Source of the DNA: a beta proteobacterium AAP65
GTDB taxonomy: Bacteria; Pseudomonadota; Gammaproteobacteria; Burkholderiales; Burkholderiaceae_C
Assembly: GCA_001295865.1 (NCBI GenBank)
Contig: LJHW01000001.1
Coordinates: forward strand, 186,001-250,000
DNA: 64,000 nucleotides
Direction: 5' to 3'
Part shown: piece by piece, positions 34,518 to 44,227 of the stretch
Position numbering within the stretch: position 1 is the first letter of the stretch
How the letters are laid out: the number at the start of each line of letters is the position of its first letter
The notes under the pieces: generated by a model
Databases searched by the model: none
The model's input: the letters and a program-made list of their open reading frames with translations, nothing else
What the model was told of the DNA's origin: nothing
Made by a program: the position numbers and the translations under genes

Positions 34518-36524
34518 ATGGATAGCTTTCGCTCCATGGCTGCGCGCGTCTGCGCCGCTGGGCTGGTCGGTCTGCTGTGGCTGGGCACGGCAGCGGCTTC
34601 GCCGCGCCTGGCCGAGATCGAGCGAACGCTGCGTGCGCAGCCGGAAGCGACGCTGGCCGCCCTGAAAGCAGTGCTGACCGATGCCAGCGGCGACGAGCGT
34701 GCCCTGGCGCTGCTCTTGCAGGCGCGCCAGCAGTACACCCAGCAAGACCTGGCCGGGCTGGACGCCACAGCGCAGGCGCTGGAGGCCCTCGCCCCGCAGT
34801 CGGGCCTGGCGCCCGCCGCGGCGCTGCTGGCACGGGGCCTGGCGGTGTCGCGCCAGCCCCCGTTGGGCCGTGCCGACCGCAGCTTCAGCGCAGCCGCGGC
34901 CGCGCTGCCGGCGGCCACCCCGCCGCAGGTGCGCTGGTACTTCACCAAGGAGCAGGCCCGCATGCGCGAGGCGCTGGGCCGGCTCGATGAGTCCGTGGCC
35001 TTCGGCCAACAGGGGGTGGAACAAGCCGACGCCGGCGGCGTGGCCTGGCAGCGCTCGGAGGCGCGCTCCGCGCTGGCCTACAGCCTGTTCCTGGCGCAAC
35101 AGGTCGACCGCGCGCTGCCGATCAACGTCGAGGCCGACAAGATCGCCGTGGCGGCCGGCGACATCAACGCCCGCATCCACGCGGCCACCACGGCGGGCAT
35201 CCTGTACACCGCACTCGGCAACGATGCCGAGGAGCTGAAGGCCTCGAAGCTGGCGGTCGACCTCGCCCGCCAGGCCGGCGACCGCCGCATGGAGGCGCTG
35301 ACCACGGCCAACCTGGCCGACTTCTACGTCAAGCGCGGCGACTACCGCACTGCGCTGGCCCTGGCCGAGCAGGCCTTGCCCCTGGCGCGCGAGGTCGGCC
35401 AGCCCAGCAGCGAAGCCGTCGCGCTGATCAACGCCGGGCTGGCCCAGATCGGCCTGGGCCGGCACGAAAAGGGCATCGAGCTGGTCCGGCAGGCGCTGGT
35501 CATCGATGAACGCACCTCGGGGCTGCCGGCCCTGGCCGACACCCACCGGGAACTCGGCGCTGCGCTGGAGAAACACGGCCAACTCCAGGAGGCCTGGGCC
35601 GCTTGGGTAGAGCACCGCCGGCTGGCCGATCGCGTCTTCCAGCGCGAACACCAGCAGGCCGTGCTGGAGTTGCAGGAAGGCCTGGACGCCGAACGCCGCC
35701 AGCGCGAACTGGCCGCCCTGGAAACCGAAAACGGCCTGAAGACAGAGCAGCTGCTGGCGCGTGAACTGCAGCAGCGCCTGTGGGCGCTGGGCCTGGTGGC
35801 CGGGCTGCTGCTGCTGGCGCTGCTGGCGGTGCTGCTGCGCCGCATGCGCCAGACCAACCTGCGCCTGCGCCACAGCAACAACGAGCTCAAGGTGGCCACC
35901 GAGCGCGACCCGCTCACCGGCCTGGCCAACCGGCGCCACTTCCACGCGGTGATGCAGCAGAGCAGCGCCACGGCTTTCGAGGGCACGCTGCTGCTGCTGG
36001 ATCTCGACCACTTCAAGCGCGTCAACGACCGCCACGGCCACGCCGCCGGTGACGCCGTGCTGGTGGACATCGCGCAACGCCTGCGCGGCGTGTTGCGCGA
36101 AGAAGACCTCACGGTGCGCTGGGGCGGTGAAGAGTTTCTCGTGCTCGTGCACCGGCTGCCGCCGGCCCAGGTCGAGGCCCTGGCCGAGCGCCTGCTGGCC
36201 GCCATCGGCAGCCGCCCGGTGTTGCACGGCCCGGAGGCGGTGGCCGTCACGGCGTCCATCGGTTTTGCCAGCTTCCCGCTGCCGCCGGCGCGGGAGCCGG
36301 TGTCTTGGGAACGGGCGCTGGACATCGTGGACACCGCGCTCTACCTGGCCAAGGCACACGGCCGCAACCGCGCCTACGGTGTGCGCTCGATGCAACCGAA
36401 CCGGCAGGAAAGCCCGGCCAACCCCGGCGTGGCGCTGGAGGCCGCCTGGCGGCAGGGCAAGGCCGAGCTGGCCCACCTGGCCGGGCCCGGGGCGGCCCCC
36501 GCCGCCGGGGTGGCTGTGCCATGA
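34518..36524 (+). CDS. TPR-type diguanylate cyclase (GGDEF), first of a pair
   Basis: 668 aa from the ATG at 34518 (34536 also possible). Signal/anchor MAARVCAAGLVGLLWLGTAA, then about 380 periplasmic residues of helical TPR-like repeats, one coiled coil (about 375-415), a membrane span LWALGLVAGLLLLALLAVLL and a cytoplasmic GGDEF domain: DPLTGLANRRHF, LLLDLDHFKRVNDRHGHAAG. The active site is GGEEF at 536-540 with inhibitory motif REED five residues before it, so feedback inhibition by c-di-GMP is expected. The stop overlaps the ATG of the next, paralogous gene. GACAAT at 34503-34508 is a possible -10. Confidence 0.9.
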   Translation: MDSFRSMAARVCAAGLVGLLWLGTAAASPRLAEIERTLRAQPEATLAALKAVLTDASGDERALALLLQARQQYTQQDLAGLDATAQALEALAPQSGLAPAAALLARGLAVSRQPPLGRADRSFSAAAAALPAATPPQVRWYFTKEQARMREALGRLDESVAFGQQGVEQADAGGVAWQRSEARSALAYSLFLAQQVDRALPINVEADKIAVAAGDINARIHAATTAGILYTALGNDAEELKASKLAVDLARQAGDRRMEALTTANLADFYVKRGDYRTALALAEQALPLAREVGQPSSEAVALINAGLAQIGLGRHEKGIELVRQALVIDERTSGLPALADTHRELGAALEKHGQLQEAWAAWVEHRRLADRVFQREHQQAVLELQEGLDAERRQRELAALETENGLKTEQLLARELQQRLWALGLVAGLLLLALLAVLLRRMRQTNLRLRHSNNELKVATERDPLTGLANRRHFHAVMQQSSATAFEGTLLLLDLDHFKRVNDRHGHAAGDAVLVDIAQRLRGVLREEDLTVRWGGEEFLVLVHRLPPAQVEALAERLLAAIGSRPVLHGPEAVAVTASIGFASFPLPPAREPVSWERALDIVDTALYLAKAHGRNRAYGVRSMQPNRQESPANPGVALEAAWRQGKAELAHLAGPGAAPAAGVAVP

Positions 36525-38755
36525 AGCCGCTGCCGCCTGGCGCCGCGCGCCGCCCACGCTGCCGTCCACAGCGCCACCTGGCCGCGGCGGCCGTGGCCTT
36601 GTGGGGGCTGGCGGGTCTGCCTTTCGTCGCGGGCGCCGGCGCTGCCGCGGCCACGCCGGCAGCGACAGCGGCGGCTTCCAGCAGCACGCAGGGCCAGCAC
36701 GCCCCCGATCTGCAGGCCGAAATCAACGCCCTGGTGCAACTGGCGCAGGACGAGGCCGATGGTGCCGATACCGCGCTGAAGGGCCTGCAGGACCTGGCCG
36801 CGCGCGGCGCCACGGTGCGCCCGCTGGCGCTGGCGCGCGGCCTGGTGGCTGCGGCCTCGGGCCGTGCCGAGCTGCATGCCCAGGCCCTGGCCACGCTGGC
36901 CGCGCTGAAGACCGACCCGCTGGCCGCGGCCGATGCCGCGCTGCTGCGGGCGGCCTGGGCCGATGCCGCCGATGACGCCCTGGCCGCACTCACAGCCGCG
37001 CAGGCCGCCACCGCGGCCTACGCCAGCGCCTGCACGCCGGCGCTGGCCTGCGACCACCGCCCGCGCTGGCTGGCGCTGCACCTGCTCTCGCGCCAAGACC
37101 GCCGCCGCGGCATGAGCAGCGCCGCGCTCGAGCACGCGCTGGCTGCGGCCGAGCTGGCGCGCGCCGCGGGCGATGTGGTGCACCAGGCGCTGGCGCTGGC
37201 CCTGGCCGCCGACGCGGCCGGCCTGCAGGGCGATGTGGCGGCCGAGCAGCGCCACCTCACACGCGCGCAGGCCATCGCGAAGAACCTCGGCGACCCGCTG
37301 CTGCGCTCGCGCCTGGCCATGGGCGAGACGCGCATGCACCGCCGCCGCGGCGAGCTGCCGGCGGCACGGCGCGCGGCCGATGCTGGCGTTGCGCTGGCCC
37401 GCCAGGGCGGCTCGGCCCGCCTCGAGGCCGCCCACCAGACCAACCTGGCCGATGCCCTGGTGGCCCTGCAACTGCCGCGCGAGGCGCTGCAGACGGTGCA
37501 GGCGGCGCTGCCCGTTGCACGCCGCCTGGGCGACCGGCGCATCGAACGGGCGCTGCTGCACAACGCGGCGCTGGCCCACATCGCGCTGCGCCAGACCGAT
37601 GCAGCGCGGCGCGAGATGGACAGCGTGCTGGCCGCCTACCGCGATGGCGGCGCCACGGGCGACCAGGCGCAAGCCCTGCGCGAGTTCGGCGACGCCTTTG
37701 CGGCGGCGGGCGACCTGCCGGCCGCGCTGGCGCTCTTCCACGCCGAGCGTCGGCTGGCGGCGGAGATCATGGCCGCCAACCGCGATGCGGCCCTGGCCGA
37801 GCTGCGCAAGCGCCACGACCACGAGGCCCAGCAGCGCCGCCTGGAACAGCTGGGCCTGGAGCGCACGCTGGTCAACGCCCAGCTCGACAACCGCGCCGCG
37901 CTGCAGAAGGTGTGGGCAGCCGGGGCCGCGGTGATGCTGCTGGCAGCGGTGCTGGTGGCCTTGATGTACGGCCGTGTGCGGCGCCTCAAACGCCGACTGG
38001 AAGACAACCAGGAACGCCTGCGTGAACAAAGCCGCCGTGAACCGCTGACCGGCCTGCACAACCGCCGCGGCCTGCACGAAACACTGCAGGCCCGCGGGCT
38101 GACCCAGGCTTTCGAGGGTGCGCTGCTGCTGCTGGACATCGACCACTTCAAGCGCATCAACGACCGCCACGGCCACGCCGCCGGCGACGCCGTGCTGGTG
38201 GAGACCGCACGCCGCCTGCGCGAGGCGGTGCGCGAGGCCTTGGGCGAAGCCGAGGGTAGGCTGGTCGTGCGCTGGGGCGGCGAAGAGTTCATCGTCTGCC
38301 TCACCGCGGCCGGCCCGGGCCACGCGGGCACCGAAGACCGCGCAGCACGCGCGCGTGCACTGGCCCGTCGTCTGCTGGATGCCGTGGGCGGCCAGGCTTA
38401 CGCCTTGCCGGACGGCGGGCTGCTGCGTGTGACGGTCTCGCTGGGCCACGCCGGTTTTCCGCTGGGCCCGGCCTGGCTGCCGCTGAGCCTGGAGCGCGCC
38501 ATCAACCTCGTCGACATGGCGCTCTACACGGCCAAGAACCACGGCCGCAACTGCGCCATGGGCATCGTGAGCACCAGCGCCACCACGGCCGCAGCGCTGG
38601 TCGCGGTGGAAACCGACTTCGACCTCGCCCGCAGCGAAGGCAGGGTGCTGATGGAACGCCTGAACGGCCCTGAAGCCCAGGACGCGGCCGCCGCGACCGT
38701 GGCTGCCACCGGCGCCCCGGGCGACACGCGCGAGGCCGAAATCCAGGGCCATTGA
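36521..38755 (+). CDS. TPR-type diguanylate cyclase (GGDEF), second of a pair, no I-site
   Basis: 744 aa from the ATG at 36521, coupled to the previous gene (ATGA). Same plan: signal/anchor (HLAAAAVALWGLAGLPFVAG), periplasmic Ala-rich TPR-like repeats, coiled coil, membrane span (AAGAAVMLLAAVLVALMYG), GGDEF domain. DIDHFKRINDRHGHAAG and GGEEF (586-590) are intact. The inhibitory RxxD is missing: the place reads AEGR in a small insertion (about 8 residues), so product feedback is probably lost. A 50-residue tail follows the domain. It probably arose from the neighbouring gene by tandem duplication. Confidence 0.9.
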   Translation: MKPLPPGAARRPRCRPQRHLAAAAVALWGLAGLPFVAGAGAAAATPAATAAASSSTQGQHAPDLQAEINALVQLAQDEADGADTALKGLQDLAARGATVRPLALARGLVAAASGRAELHAQALATLAALKTDPLAAADAALLRAAWADAADDALAALTAAQAATAAYASACTPALACDHRPRWLALHLLSRQDRRRGMSSAALEHALAAAELARAAGDVVHQALALALAADAAGLQGDVAAEQRHLTRAQAIAKNLGDPLLRSRLAMGETRMHRRRGELPAARRAADAGVALARQGGSARLEAAHQTNLADALVALQLPREALQTVQAALPVARRLGDRRIERALLHNAALAHIALRQTDAARREMDSVLAAYRDGGATGDQAQALREFGDAFAAAGDLPAALALFHAERRLAAEIMAANRDAALAELRKRHDHEAQQRRLEQLGLERTLVNAQLDNRAALQKVWAAGAAVMLLAAVLVALMYGRVRRLKRRLEDNQERLREQSRREPLTGLHNRRGLHETLQARGLTQAFEGALLLLDIDHFKRINDRHGHAAGDAVLVETARRLREAVREALGEAEGRLVVRWGGEEFIVCLTAAGPGHAGTEDRAARARALARRLLDAVGGQAYALPDGGLLRVTVSLGHAGFPLGPAWLPLSLERAINLVDMALYTAKNHGRNCAMGIVSTSATTAAALVAVETDFDLARSEGRVLMERLNGPEAQDAAAATVAATGAPGDTREAEIQGH

Positions 38756-38887
38756 TCGCGCACGGCTTTGCGCGCCAGCGCAGACAGCGCACCCTGGCAA
38801 GCCAGCGTGCGCGTGAAGAAGTGCAAAGCCCAGGCAAAGGCGTCCCTGCGCCTGAAAGCTTCTGTGCCAGCAAGGACAATCCCGCGC

Positions 38888-41314
38888 ATGCCCTTGAAAA
38901 ACAAGACCTGCCTGCCCCCCGCCGCACGCCCCCGGCGCCCTGCCCGCAGCCTGCCCCAGGCCCTGGCCCCCTGCCTGGCGCTGGCTTTCACCAGCGCCGG
39001 GGCGCAGACGCCGCCCGCCACCGCCCCAGCGCCCACGGCACAAGCGCAGGCCCCTGCCGGCGCGGCCTCGGCCCCGCGGCCCCGGCCTGCACCGGCGGCA
39101 CGCGCACCGGCACCCGCGCCTGCGCCAGCCCCCGCGGCCGCCAACCCCACGCAGCGCATCGAGGTCACCGGCGGGCGCGAGAGCGACACCTCGCAGCGCC
39201 GCCAGGCCACGGCGAGCAAGATCGTCATCGGCCGCGAAGAGATCGACAAGTTCGGCGACGCCACCGTTGGCGAGGTGCTGCGCCGCCTGCCCGGTGTCAC
39301 CACCCCCGGCGCACCCGGCCGTGGCGGCCCGCCGCGCATGCGCGGGCTGGGCGGCGGCTTCACCCAGTTGCTGATTGACGGCCAGCGTGTGCCCCCGGGC
39401 TTCAGCCTGGAGAGCCTGACGCCCGAGCAGGTCGAGCGCATCGAGGTGCTGCGTGCGCCCACCGCCGAGACCGGCGCGCGCGCCATCGCCGGCACCATCA
39501 ACATCATCACGCGCGAAGGCTTCCGCCGCCGCCTGAACGATGTGCGCATCGGCTTCGGCGTCGAAGACGGCCAGGTCAGCCCGGGCGTGAACTGGACGCA
39601 CAACAACAGCGCCGGCGCGCTCACCTACAACCTGTCGGGCTCGGTTTTCCAGCGTCGCAACAACGACCAGAACGAGAGCCGCACCACGGTGGAGAACGCC
39701 AGCACGGGCACGCTGCTGGAAGACCGCCGCACACGCAGCAGTTCCAAGAGCGAGCGCCTGGGCGGCAACTTCAGCGGCCGCCTGCAATGGCGCCTGGGCG
39801 AAGGCACGGGCGACATGCTGGCGCTGGCGCCCACGCTCTTCCACGCCAGCGGCAAGAGCAGCAGCCAGTACACGCTGGACCAGGCCCTGGAGCGGCCCGG
39901 CCGCGCGGTGCTCTACGACTTCGGCAACACCCGCAGCGAAAGCAGCTTCACCAACGCACGCCTGAACGCCCAGTGGCGCCAGCGCCTGGGCGACGTGCGG
40001 GCCGAGCTCAATGGCGGTGGCGGTGTCTTCCGCAGCGAAAACGAGAGCCTGCGCACCGATTTCAACAACGGCGGCACCACCGCCGCGCGCACGCTGCAAG
40101 ACTTCGGCCGCACCAGGCAGACCAACCTCGACTTCAAGCTCAAGCTTTCGGCGCTGACCGCGGGCAAGCCCGAAGGCGGCGGCGAGCACAGCCTGGTGGG
40201 CGGGCTCGATGTCGACACCTCGCGCCGCAGCGAAACGCGCACCTCGCTGCAGAACGGCGCGCCGGTGCTGTCCGATTTCGGTGACGACCTGCAGGCCAGC
40301 TCGCTGCGCCTGGCGGCTTTCGCGCAGGACGAGTGGACCATCAACCCGAACTGGTCGGCCCACGCCGGCCTGCGCTGGGAAGGCATCACCACGCGCGGCG
40401 ACAGCGCCGGCGCCGCCGGTGCGCACCGGCCCACCAACCGCAGCAGCGTCTGGACGCCGCTGCTGCACGCGGTGTGGAAGCCCGACCCCAAGGGCCGCGA
40501 CCAGGTGCGCATGAGCCTGACGCGCAGCTACCGCAGCCCCGACCTCGGCAACCTGATCGCGCGGCCCACCATCAACCGCGACTACGACCCCGACACCGGC
40601 AGCAACATCGAAACCGCGCCCGACCGCGCCGGCAACCCCGATCTGAAGCCCGAGCTCGCCACCGGCATCGACATCGCGCTGGAGCGTTACCTCGACAGCG
40701 GCGGTGTGCTCAGCGCCAACCTCTTCCACCGCCAGATCAGCAACCTCATGCGCGGCGGCACGCGGCTGGAGACGGTGAGCTGGAGCCCCTTCCCGCGCTG
40801 GGTGCGCCGCATGCAGAACATCGGCGATGCCACCACCACGGGCGTGGAACTGGAGGCCAAGTTCCGGCTCGACCAGATGATCACCGGCGCCACGCCGGTG
40901 GAAGTGCGGGCCAACCTGTCGGTCTTCGACAGCAAGGTCAAAGCCGTGCCCGGCCCCGACAACCGGCTCGACCAGCAAAGCAAGGCCACGGCCAACTTCG
41001 GCGCCGACTACCGCCTGCGCGGCCTGCCGCTCACGCTGGGCGGCAACATCAACTGGGTGCCCGAGACCACCACGCGCATCGAGGCCGACCAGACCGTCAC
41101 CGTCAGCAGCAAGCAGGTGTGGGACGCCTACGCGCTGTGGACCTTCAGCCCCAGCGTGGGCCTGCGTGTGCTGGGCAGCAACCTGAATCCGCGCGACTAC
41201 AGCACCCGCACCGTCAACGACAGCGTGGTGGCCGGCGTCACCGAGCGCACACGCACGCGCAGCGGCGGGCCCAGCGACACCAACTGGCAGCTGCGGCTGG
41301 AACTGAAGCTCTAG
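38888..41314 (+). CDS. TonB-dependent outer-membrane receptor
   Basis: 808 aa from the ATG at 38888, with AAGGA about 10 nt upstream. A long signal peptide ([16 protein letters not shown]) and a Pro/Ala linker come first. The plug begins [18 protein letters not shown] and includes [28 protein letters not shown] and [10 protein letters not shown]. The 22-stranded barrel carries typical motifs ([31 protein letters not shown]) and ends in WQLRLELKL with a terminal-strand pattern. The substrate is not evident; no siderophore or cobalamin genes are adjacent. It is followed, same strand, by a Bug-type binding protein, which may be coincidence. Confidence 0.88.
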   Translation: MPLKNKTCLPPAARPRRPARSLPQALAPCLALAFTSAGAQTPPATAPAPTAQAQAPAGAASAPRPRPAPAARAPAPAPAPAPAAANPTQRIEVTGGRESDTSQRRQATASKIVIGREEIDKFGDATVGEVLRRLPGVTTPGAPGRGGPPRMRGLGGGFTQLLIDGQRVPPGFSLESLTPEQVERIEVLRAPTAETGARAIAGTINIITREGFRRRLNDVRIGFGVEDGQVSPGVNWTHNNSAGALTYNLSGSVFQRRNNDQNESRTTVENASTGTLLEDRRTRSSSKSERLGGNFSGRLQWRLGEGTGDMLALAPTLFHASGKSSSQYTLDQALERPGRAVLYDFGNTRSESSFTNARLNAQWRQRLGDVRAELNGGGGVFRSENESLRTDFNNGGTTAARTLQDFGRTRQTNLDFKLKLSALTAGKPEGGGEHSLVGGLDVDTSRRSETRTSLQNGAPVLSDFGDDLQASSLRLAAFAQDEWTINPNWSAHAGLRWEGITTRGDSAGAAGAHRPTNRSSVWTPLLHAVWKPDPKGRDQVRMSLTRSYRSPDLGNLIARPTINRDYDPDTGSNIETAPDRAGNPDLKPELATGIDIALERYLDSGGVLSANLFHRQISNLMRGGTRLETVSWSPFPRWVRRMQNIGDATTTGVELEAKFRLDQMITGATPVEVRANLSVFDSKVKAVPGPDNRLDQQSKATANFGADYRLRGLPLTLGGNINWVPETTTRIEADQTVTVSSKQVWDAYALWTFSPSVGLRVLGSNLNPRDYSTRTVNDSVVAGVTERTRTRSGGPSDTNWQLRLELKL

Positions 41315-41420
41315 GCCAGCGCTGTCGGCGCCGGGCTGCGCAACTGGGGATGCCCCGGCTGCCCGCCCGCGCCCTGGCGTGCACACTGCCTGTTCCCCTG
41401 AACAGCCTGTGCCCACCACC

Positions 41421-42425
41421 ATGACACGTCGCCGCCACCTGCTTGCCGCCGCCTCTGCCCTGCCGCTGGGGCTGGCGATGAGCCGTTTTGCCCACGCCCA
41501 AGGCGCCTGGCCCAGCAAGCCCGTGCGCATCGTCGTGCCCTTCGCGGCCGGCGGCACCACAGACATCCTGGCCCGCGCCATCGCGCCCGAGCTGCAGCGC
41601 GTCTTCGGCCAGCCTTTCGTCGTCGACAACAAACCCGGCGCCGGTGGCAACAACGGTTCGGCCGAGGTGGCCAAGGCCGCGGCCGACGGCCACACCTTCC
41701 TGATGGGCACGGTGGGCACGCACGCGATCAACCCGTCGCTGTACCCGAAGATGCCGTATGACGCGGTGAAAGACTTCGCGCCCGTCACGCTGGTGGCCGG
41801 CGTGCCCAACGTGCTGGTCTTCAACCCCGAATCGGCGCAGAAGTACAAGATCAACTCGGTGGTCGACCTCATCCGCGCGGCCAAGGCCAACCCGGGCAAG
41901 CTCAACGTGGCGAGTTCGGGCAACGGCACCAGCATCCACCTGGCGGCCGAGCTCTTCAAGAGCCTGACCGGCACCTTCATGCTGCACCTGCCCTACCGCG
42001 GCAGCGGCCCGGCGCTCATCGACCTGATGGCCGGCAACGTCGACCTGATGTTCGACAACCTGCCCAGCGCCATGCCGCACATCAAGAGCGGCCGCCTCAA
42101 GGCCCTGGCCGTCACCAGCGGCGTGCGCTCGGCGGCCTTGCCCGATCTGCCGACCATCGCCGAAGCCGGCGGCTCGCTGCTGCGCAACTACGAAGCGAGC
42201 TCGTGGTTCGGCCTGCTGGCGCCTGCCGGCACACCGGCCGACATCGTCAACCGCGTGCAGCAGGAGACCGCCAAGGCCCTGGCCACGCCGGCCATCAAAG
42301 ACCGGCTGCAGTCGCAAGGCGCCATTCCCAGCGGCATGAGCCCGGCCGATTTCGCGAAGTTCATCGGCGCCGAGACCAAGAAGTGGGCGGTGGTGGTCAA
42401 GGCCTCGGGCGCGAAGGTGGACTGA
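41421..42425 (+). CDS. Bug/TctC-type periplasmic substrate-binding protein
   Basis: 334 aa. Twin-Arg-like signal ([20 protein letters not shown], cleavage near AHAQ). Family motifs: [80 protein letters not shown]. These proteins bind carboxylic acids for tripartite tricarboxylate transporters, and Burkholderiales carry many orphan copies. No tctA/tctB gene is next to it, so it is an orphan. The ligand cannot be read from the sequence. Confidence 0.92.
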   Translation: MTRRRHLLAAASALPLGLAMSRFAHAQGAWPSKPVRIVVPFAAGGTTDILARAIAPELQRVFGQPFVVDNKPGAGGNNGSAEVAKAAADGHTFLMGTVGTHAINPSLYPKMPYDAVKDFAPVTLVAGVPNVLVFNPESAQKYKINSVVDLIRAAKANPGKLNVASSGNGTSIHLAAELFKSLTGTFMLHLPYRGSGPALIDLMAGNVDLMFDNLPSAMPHIKSGRLKALAVTSGVRSAALPDLPTIAEAGGSLLRNYEASSWFGLLAPAGTPADIVNRVQQETAKALATPAIKDRLQSQGAIPSGMSPADFAKFIGAETKKWAVVVKASGAKVD

Positions 42426-42543
42426 GCCCGGACGTGCCAGGCCGGAAGGCGTGGCACGCCTGGCGAAGGCCCGAGCGCGATTTCACGCGTGAGGGCTGAA
42501 GCACCGCGCTGGCATCATCGCGGGCTGAACAGGAGCCCGACGT

Positions 42544-43386
42544 ATGTGTGCCAGCAAAGTGGCCGAAGGCAAGCAGCGCGGATGGATCATCCCCATCGGC
42601 GGTGCCGAGGAAAAAGAGAACGCGCCGCAGATCCTCAACCGTTTTGTGCAGCTGGCCGGTGGCCGCGGGGCCGACATCGTGGTCATCCCGACGGCCAGCC
42701 AGATGAAGGCCACGGGGCCGCGCTACGAACGTATCTTCGGCGAGCTGGGCGCGGCGCGGGTCACGGCGCTGGACTTCGACACGCGGCGTGATTGCGACGA
42801 GCCGGGGCGGCTGCAGCGCCTGCAGCAGGCCACCGGCGTGTTTTTCACCGGCGGCAACCAGCTGCGCCTGAGCACGCTGATCGGCGGCACGCCCATCGCG
42901 AAGGCGGTGCGCGTGATGAACGCCGCCGGCGTGCCGGTGGCCGGCACCAGCGCCGGCGCGGCCTTCATCAGCGAGCACATGATCGCCTTCGGCGACGAGG
43001 GCAGCACGCCCATCGCCGGCAGCGTGCGCCTGGCCGCGGGCCTGGGCCTGACCAACCGCTTCATCATCGACCAGCACTTCCGCCAACGCGACCGCCTCGG
43101 CCGCCTGCTCACGGCGCTGGCCTACAACCCCTTTGCCGTGGGCATCGGCCTCGACGAAGACACCGCGGCCTTCATCGCGCCCGACAACACCGTGCATGTG
43201 GAAGGCAGCGGCGGCATCACGGTGGTGGACGCCGCCGAGGTGCAGTTCAGCAGCATGGACACCGTGGGCGAAGGCCGGCCGGTGTGCCTGCTGGGCGTGA
43301 AGCTGCACATCCTGACGCAGGGCGCCACCTTCAACCTGCACACGCGCCTGGCCGACGCCGGCGTGCTGCACGAGCCCAAGCGCTGA
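42544..43386 (+). CDS. cphB: Cyanophycinase (peptidase S51)
   Basis: 280 aa. It degrades the storage polymer cyanophycin (multi-L-arginyl-poly-L-aspartate) to beta-Asp-Arg dipeptides in the cytoplasm. Nucleophile Ser136 in the elbow VAGTSAGAAF; GVFFTGGNQLRL, the SEHMI segment and FIIDQHFRQRDRLGRLLTAL are the usual blocks around the catalytic Glu/His and substrate pocket. GIGLDEDTAAFI is also conserved. Starts at the ATG 42544. The polymer-making genes cphA and cphA' lie about 8 kb downstream on the same strand, so the window holds a full make-and-break set. Confidence 0.92.
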   Translation: MCASKVAEGKQRGWIIPIGGAEEKENAPQILNRFVQLAGGRGADIVVIPTASQMKATGPRYERIFGELGAARVTALDFDTRRDCDEPGRLQRLQQATGVFFTGGNQLRLSTLIGGTPIAKAVRVMNAAGVPVAGTSAGAAFISEHMIAFGDEGSTPIAGSVRLAAGLGLTNRFIIDQHFRQRDRLGRLLTALAYNPFAVGIGLDEDTAAFIAPDNTVHVEGSGGITVVDAAEVQFSSMDTVGEGRPVCLLGVKLHILTQGATFNLHTRLADAGVLHEPKR

Positions 43387-43418
43387 GCGCGGTGGGCGAC
43401 ACCGGTGCCGGGGCCGGG

Positions 43419-43865
43419 ATGCAGCGCTTCCCGGTGCGCCTGCCGGCGCTGTGGCGGCAGGCCTTCCCGGGCGTGATGGCCGGCGCCGTGGCCGGGCATG
43501 CCTGGGGCTGGCTGCAAGGCGAGACCTTCTCCTGGCCGCAGAGCCTGCCGATGATGGTGACGGCGGCCATCACGGTGGTGCTGGTGCACCTGCTCATGCC
43601 CACCGAGGCGGGGCCCGACGGCCTGAAGCTCGGCACCTTCTGGGGCTGGCGGCGCAGCGTGGCCTGGGAGGACATCGTCAGCGCCGAACACCTGCGCGGC
43701 GTGCCCTTGATGGTGGGCATCCGCCTGCGCGACCGCCAGGGCCGCAACTACCTGCTGCCGCGCGACACCGTGGGGCTGCCGACGCTGCACGCGCTGGCGC
43801 ACGCACGCGGTGGCCCGCAGCACCCGCTCACGCTCGCGCTCGAAGTGCCGATGTACAGGCTGTAG
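43419..43865 (+). CDS. Small membrane protein with PH-like C-terminal domain
   Basis: 148 aa from the ATG at 43419 (GTG at 43392 possible). Two hydrophobic segments (PGVMAGAVAGHAWGWL and MVTAAITVVLVHLLMP) are followed by a cytoplasmic part of about 80 residues. WGWRRSVAWEDIVSAEHLRG then GIRLRDRQGRNYLLPRDTVG resembles the bacterial PH-like domains found behind two membrane spans. It follows cphB by 32 nt and could be co-transcribed. No named family recognised. Confidence 0.6.
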   Translation: MQRFPVRLPALWRQAFPGVMAGAVAGHAWGWLQGETFSWPQSLPMMVTAAITVVLVHLLMPTEAGPDGLKLGTFWGWRRSVAWEDIVSAEHLRGVPLMVGIRLRDRQGRNYLLPRDTVGLPTLHALAHARGGPQHPLTLALEVPMYRL

Positions 43866-44026
43866 GGCGCGCAGCGCGCAGCCGACAACGCACCCCTGCG
43901 CCAGCAGACCGCGGCCATCGGCCCGACAATGCAGGCCAGCGCGCCGGCAGCGGCCCGCGGCCCCGAAGACGGACCCGGCGTGCCCCGCGATGGACGGAGC
44001 CCCACGATGACGACGGAAGGAGCCCC

Positions 44027-44227
44027 GTGAAGACCCTGGACGAGATGCTCAGCCTGCGCCTGCTGTCGCCCGAACAGCACCACGACATCGGCGCCTACAT
44101 CGCCGAGGCGCGCACCCCCGACGCCATCCTGCAGATGCCCGAACCGCTTTGGCGTGCACTCTCGCTCGCCAGCGTGCTGATGAACCTGGACGCCGAGCTG
44201 CAGCAGCCGCCGTTGTTCGAAGCGTGA
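44027..44227 (+). CDS. 66-aa hypothetical protein coupled to flavoprotein
   Basis: 66 aa from a GTG at 44027, with the strong ribosome binding site AAGGAG ending about 5 nt upstream. Predicted all-helical: TLDEMLSLRLLSPEQHHDIG then LQMPEPLWRALSLASVLMNL. No cysteines, no signal, no membrane segment. The stop overlaps the GTG of the flavoprotein gene (GTGA), so the two are translated together. Family not recognised; it could be a small partner or regulator of the flavoprotein. Confidence 0.6.
   Translation: MKTLDEMLSLRLLSPEQHHDIGAYIAEARTPDAILQMPEPLWRALSLASVLMNLDAELQQPPLFEA

Noticed and set aside
36374-41980. 1868-codon open frame on the minus strand
   Set aside because: It runs antisense to two GGDEF genes, the TonB receptor and the Bug protein. 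It has the repetitive Arg/Ala/Gly/His make-up of GC-rich shadow frames and no domain.
43866-44026. Possible small RNA or tRNA in the gap
   Set aside because: No cloverleaf, no promoter-terminator pair; only a GC-rich leader with a ribosome binding site at its end.
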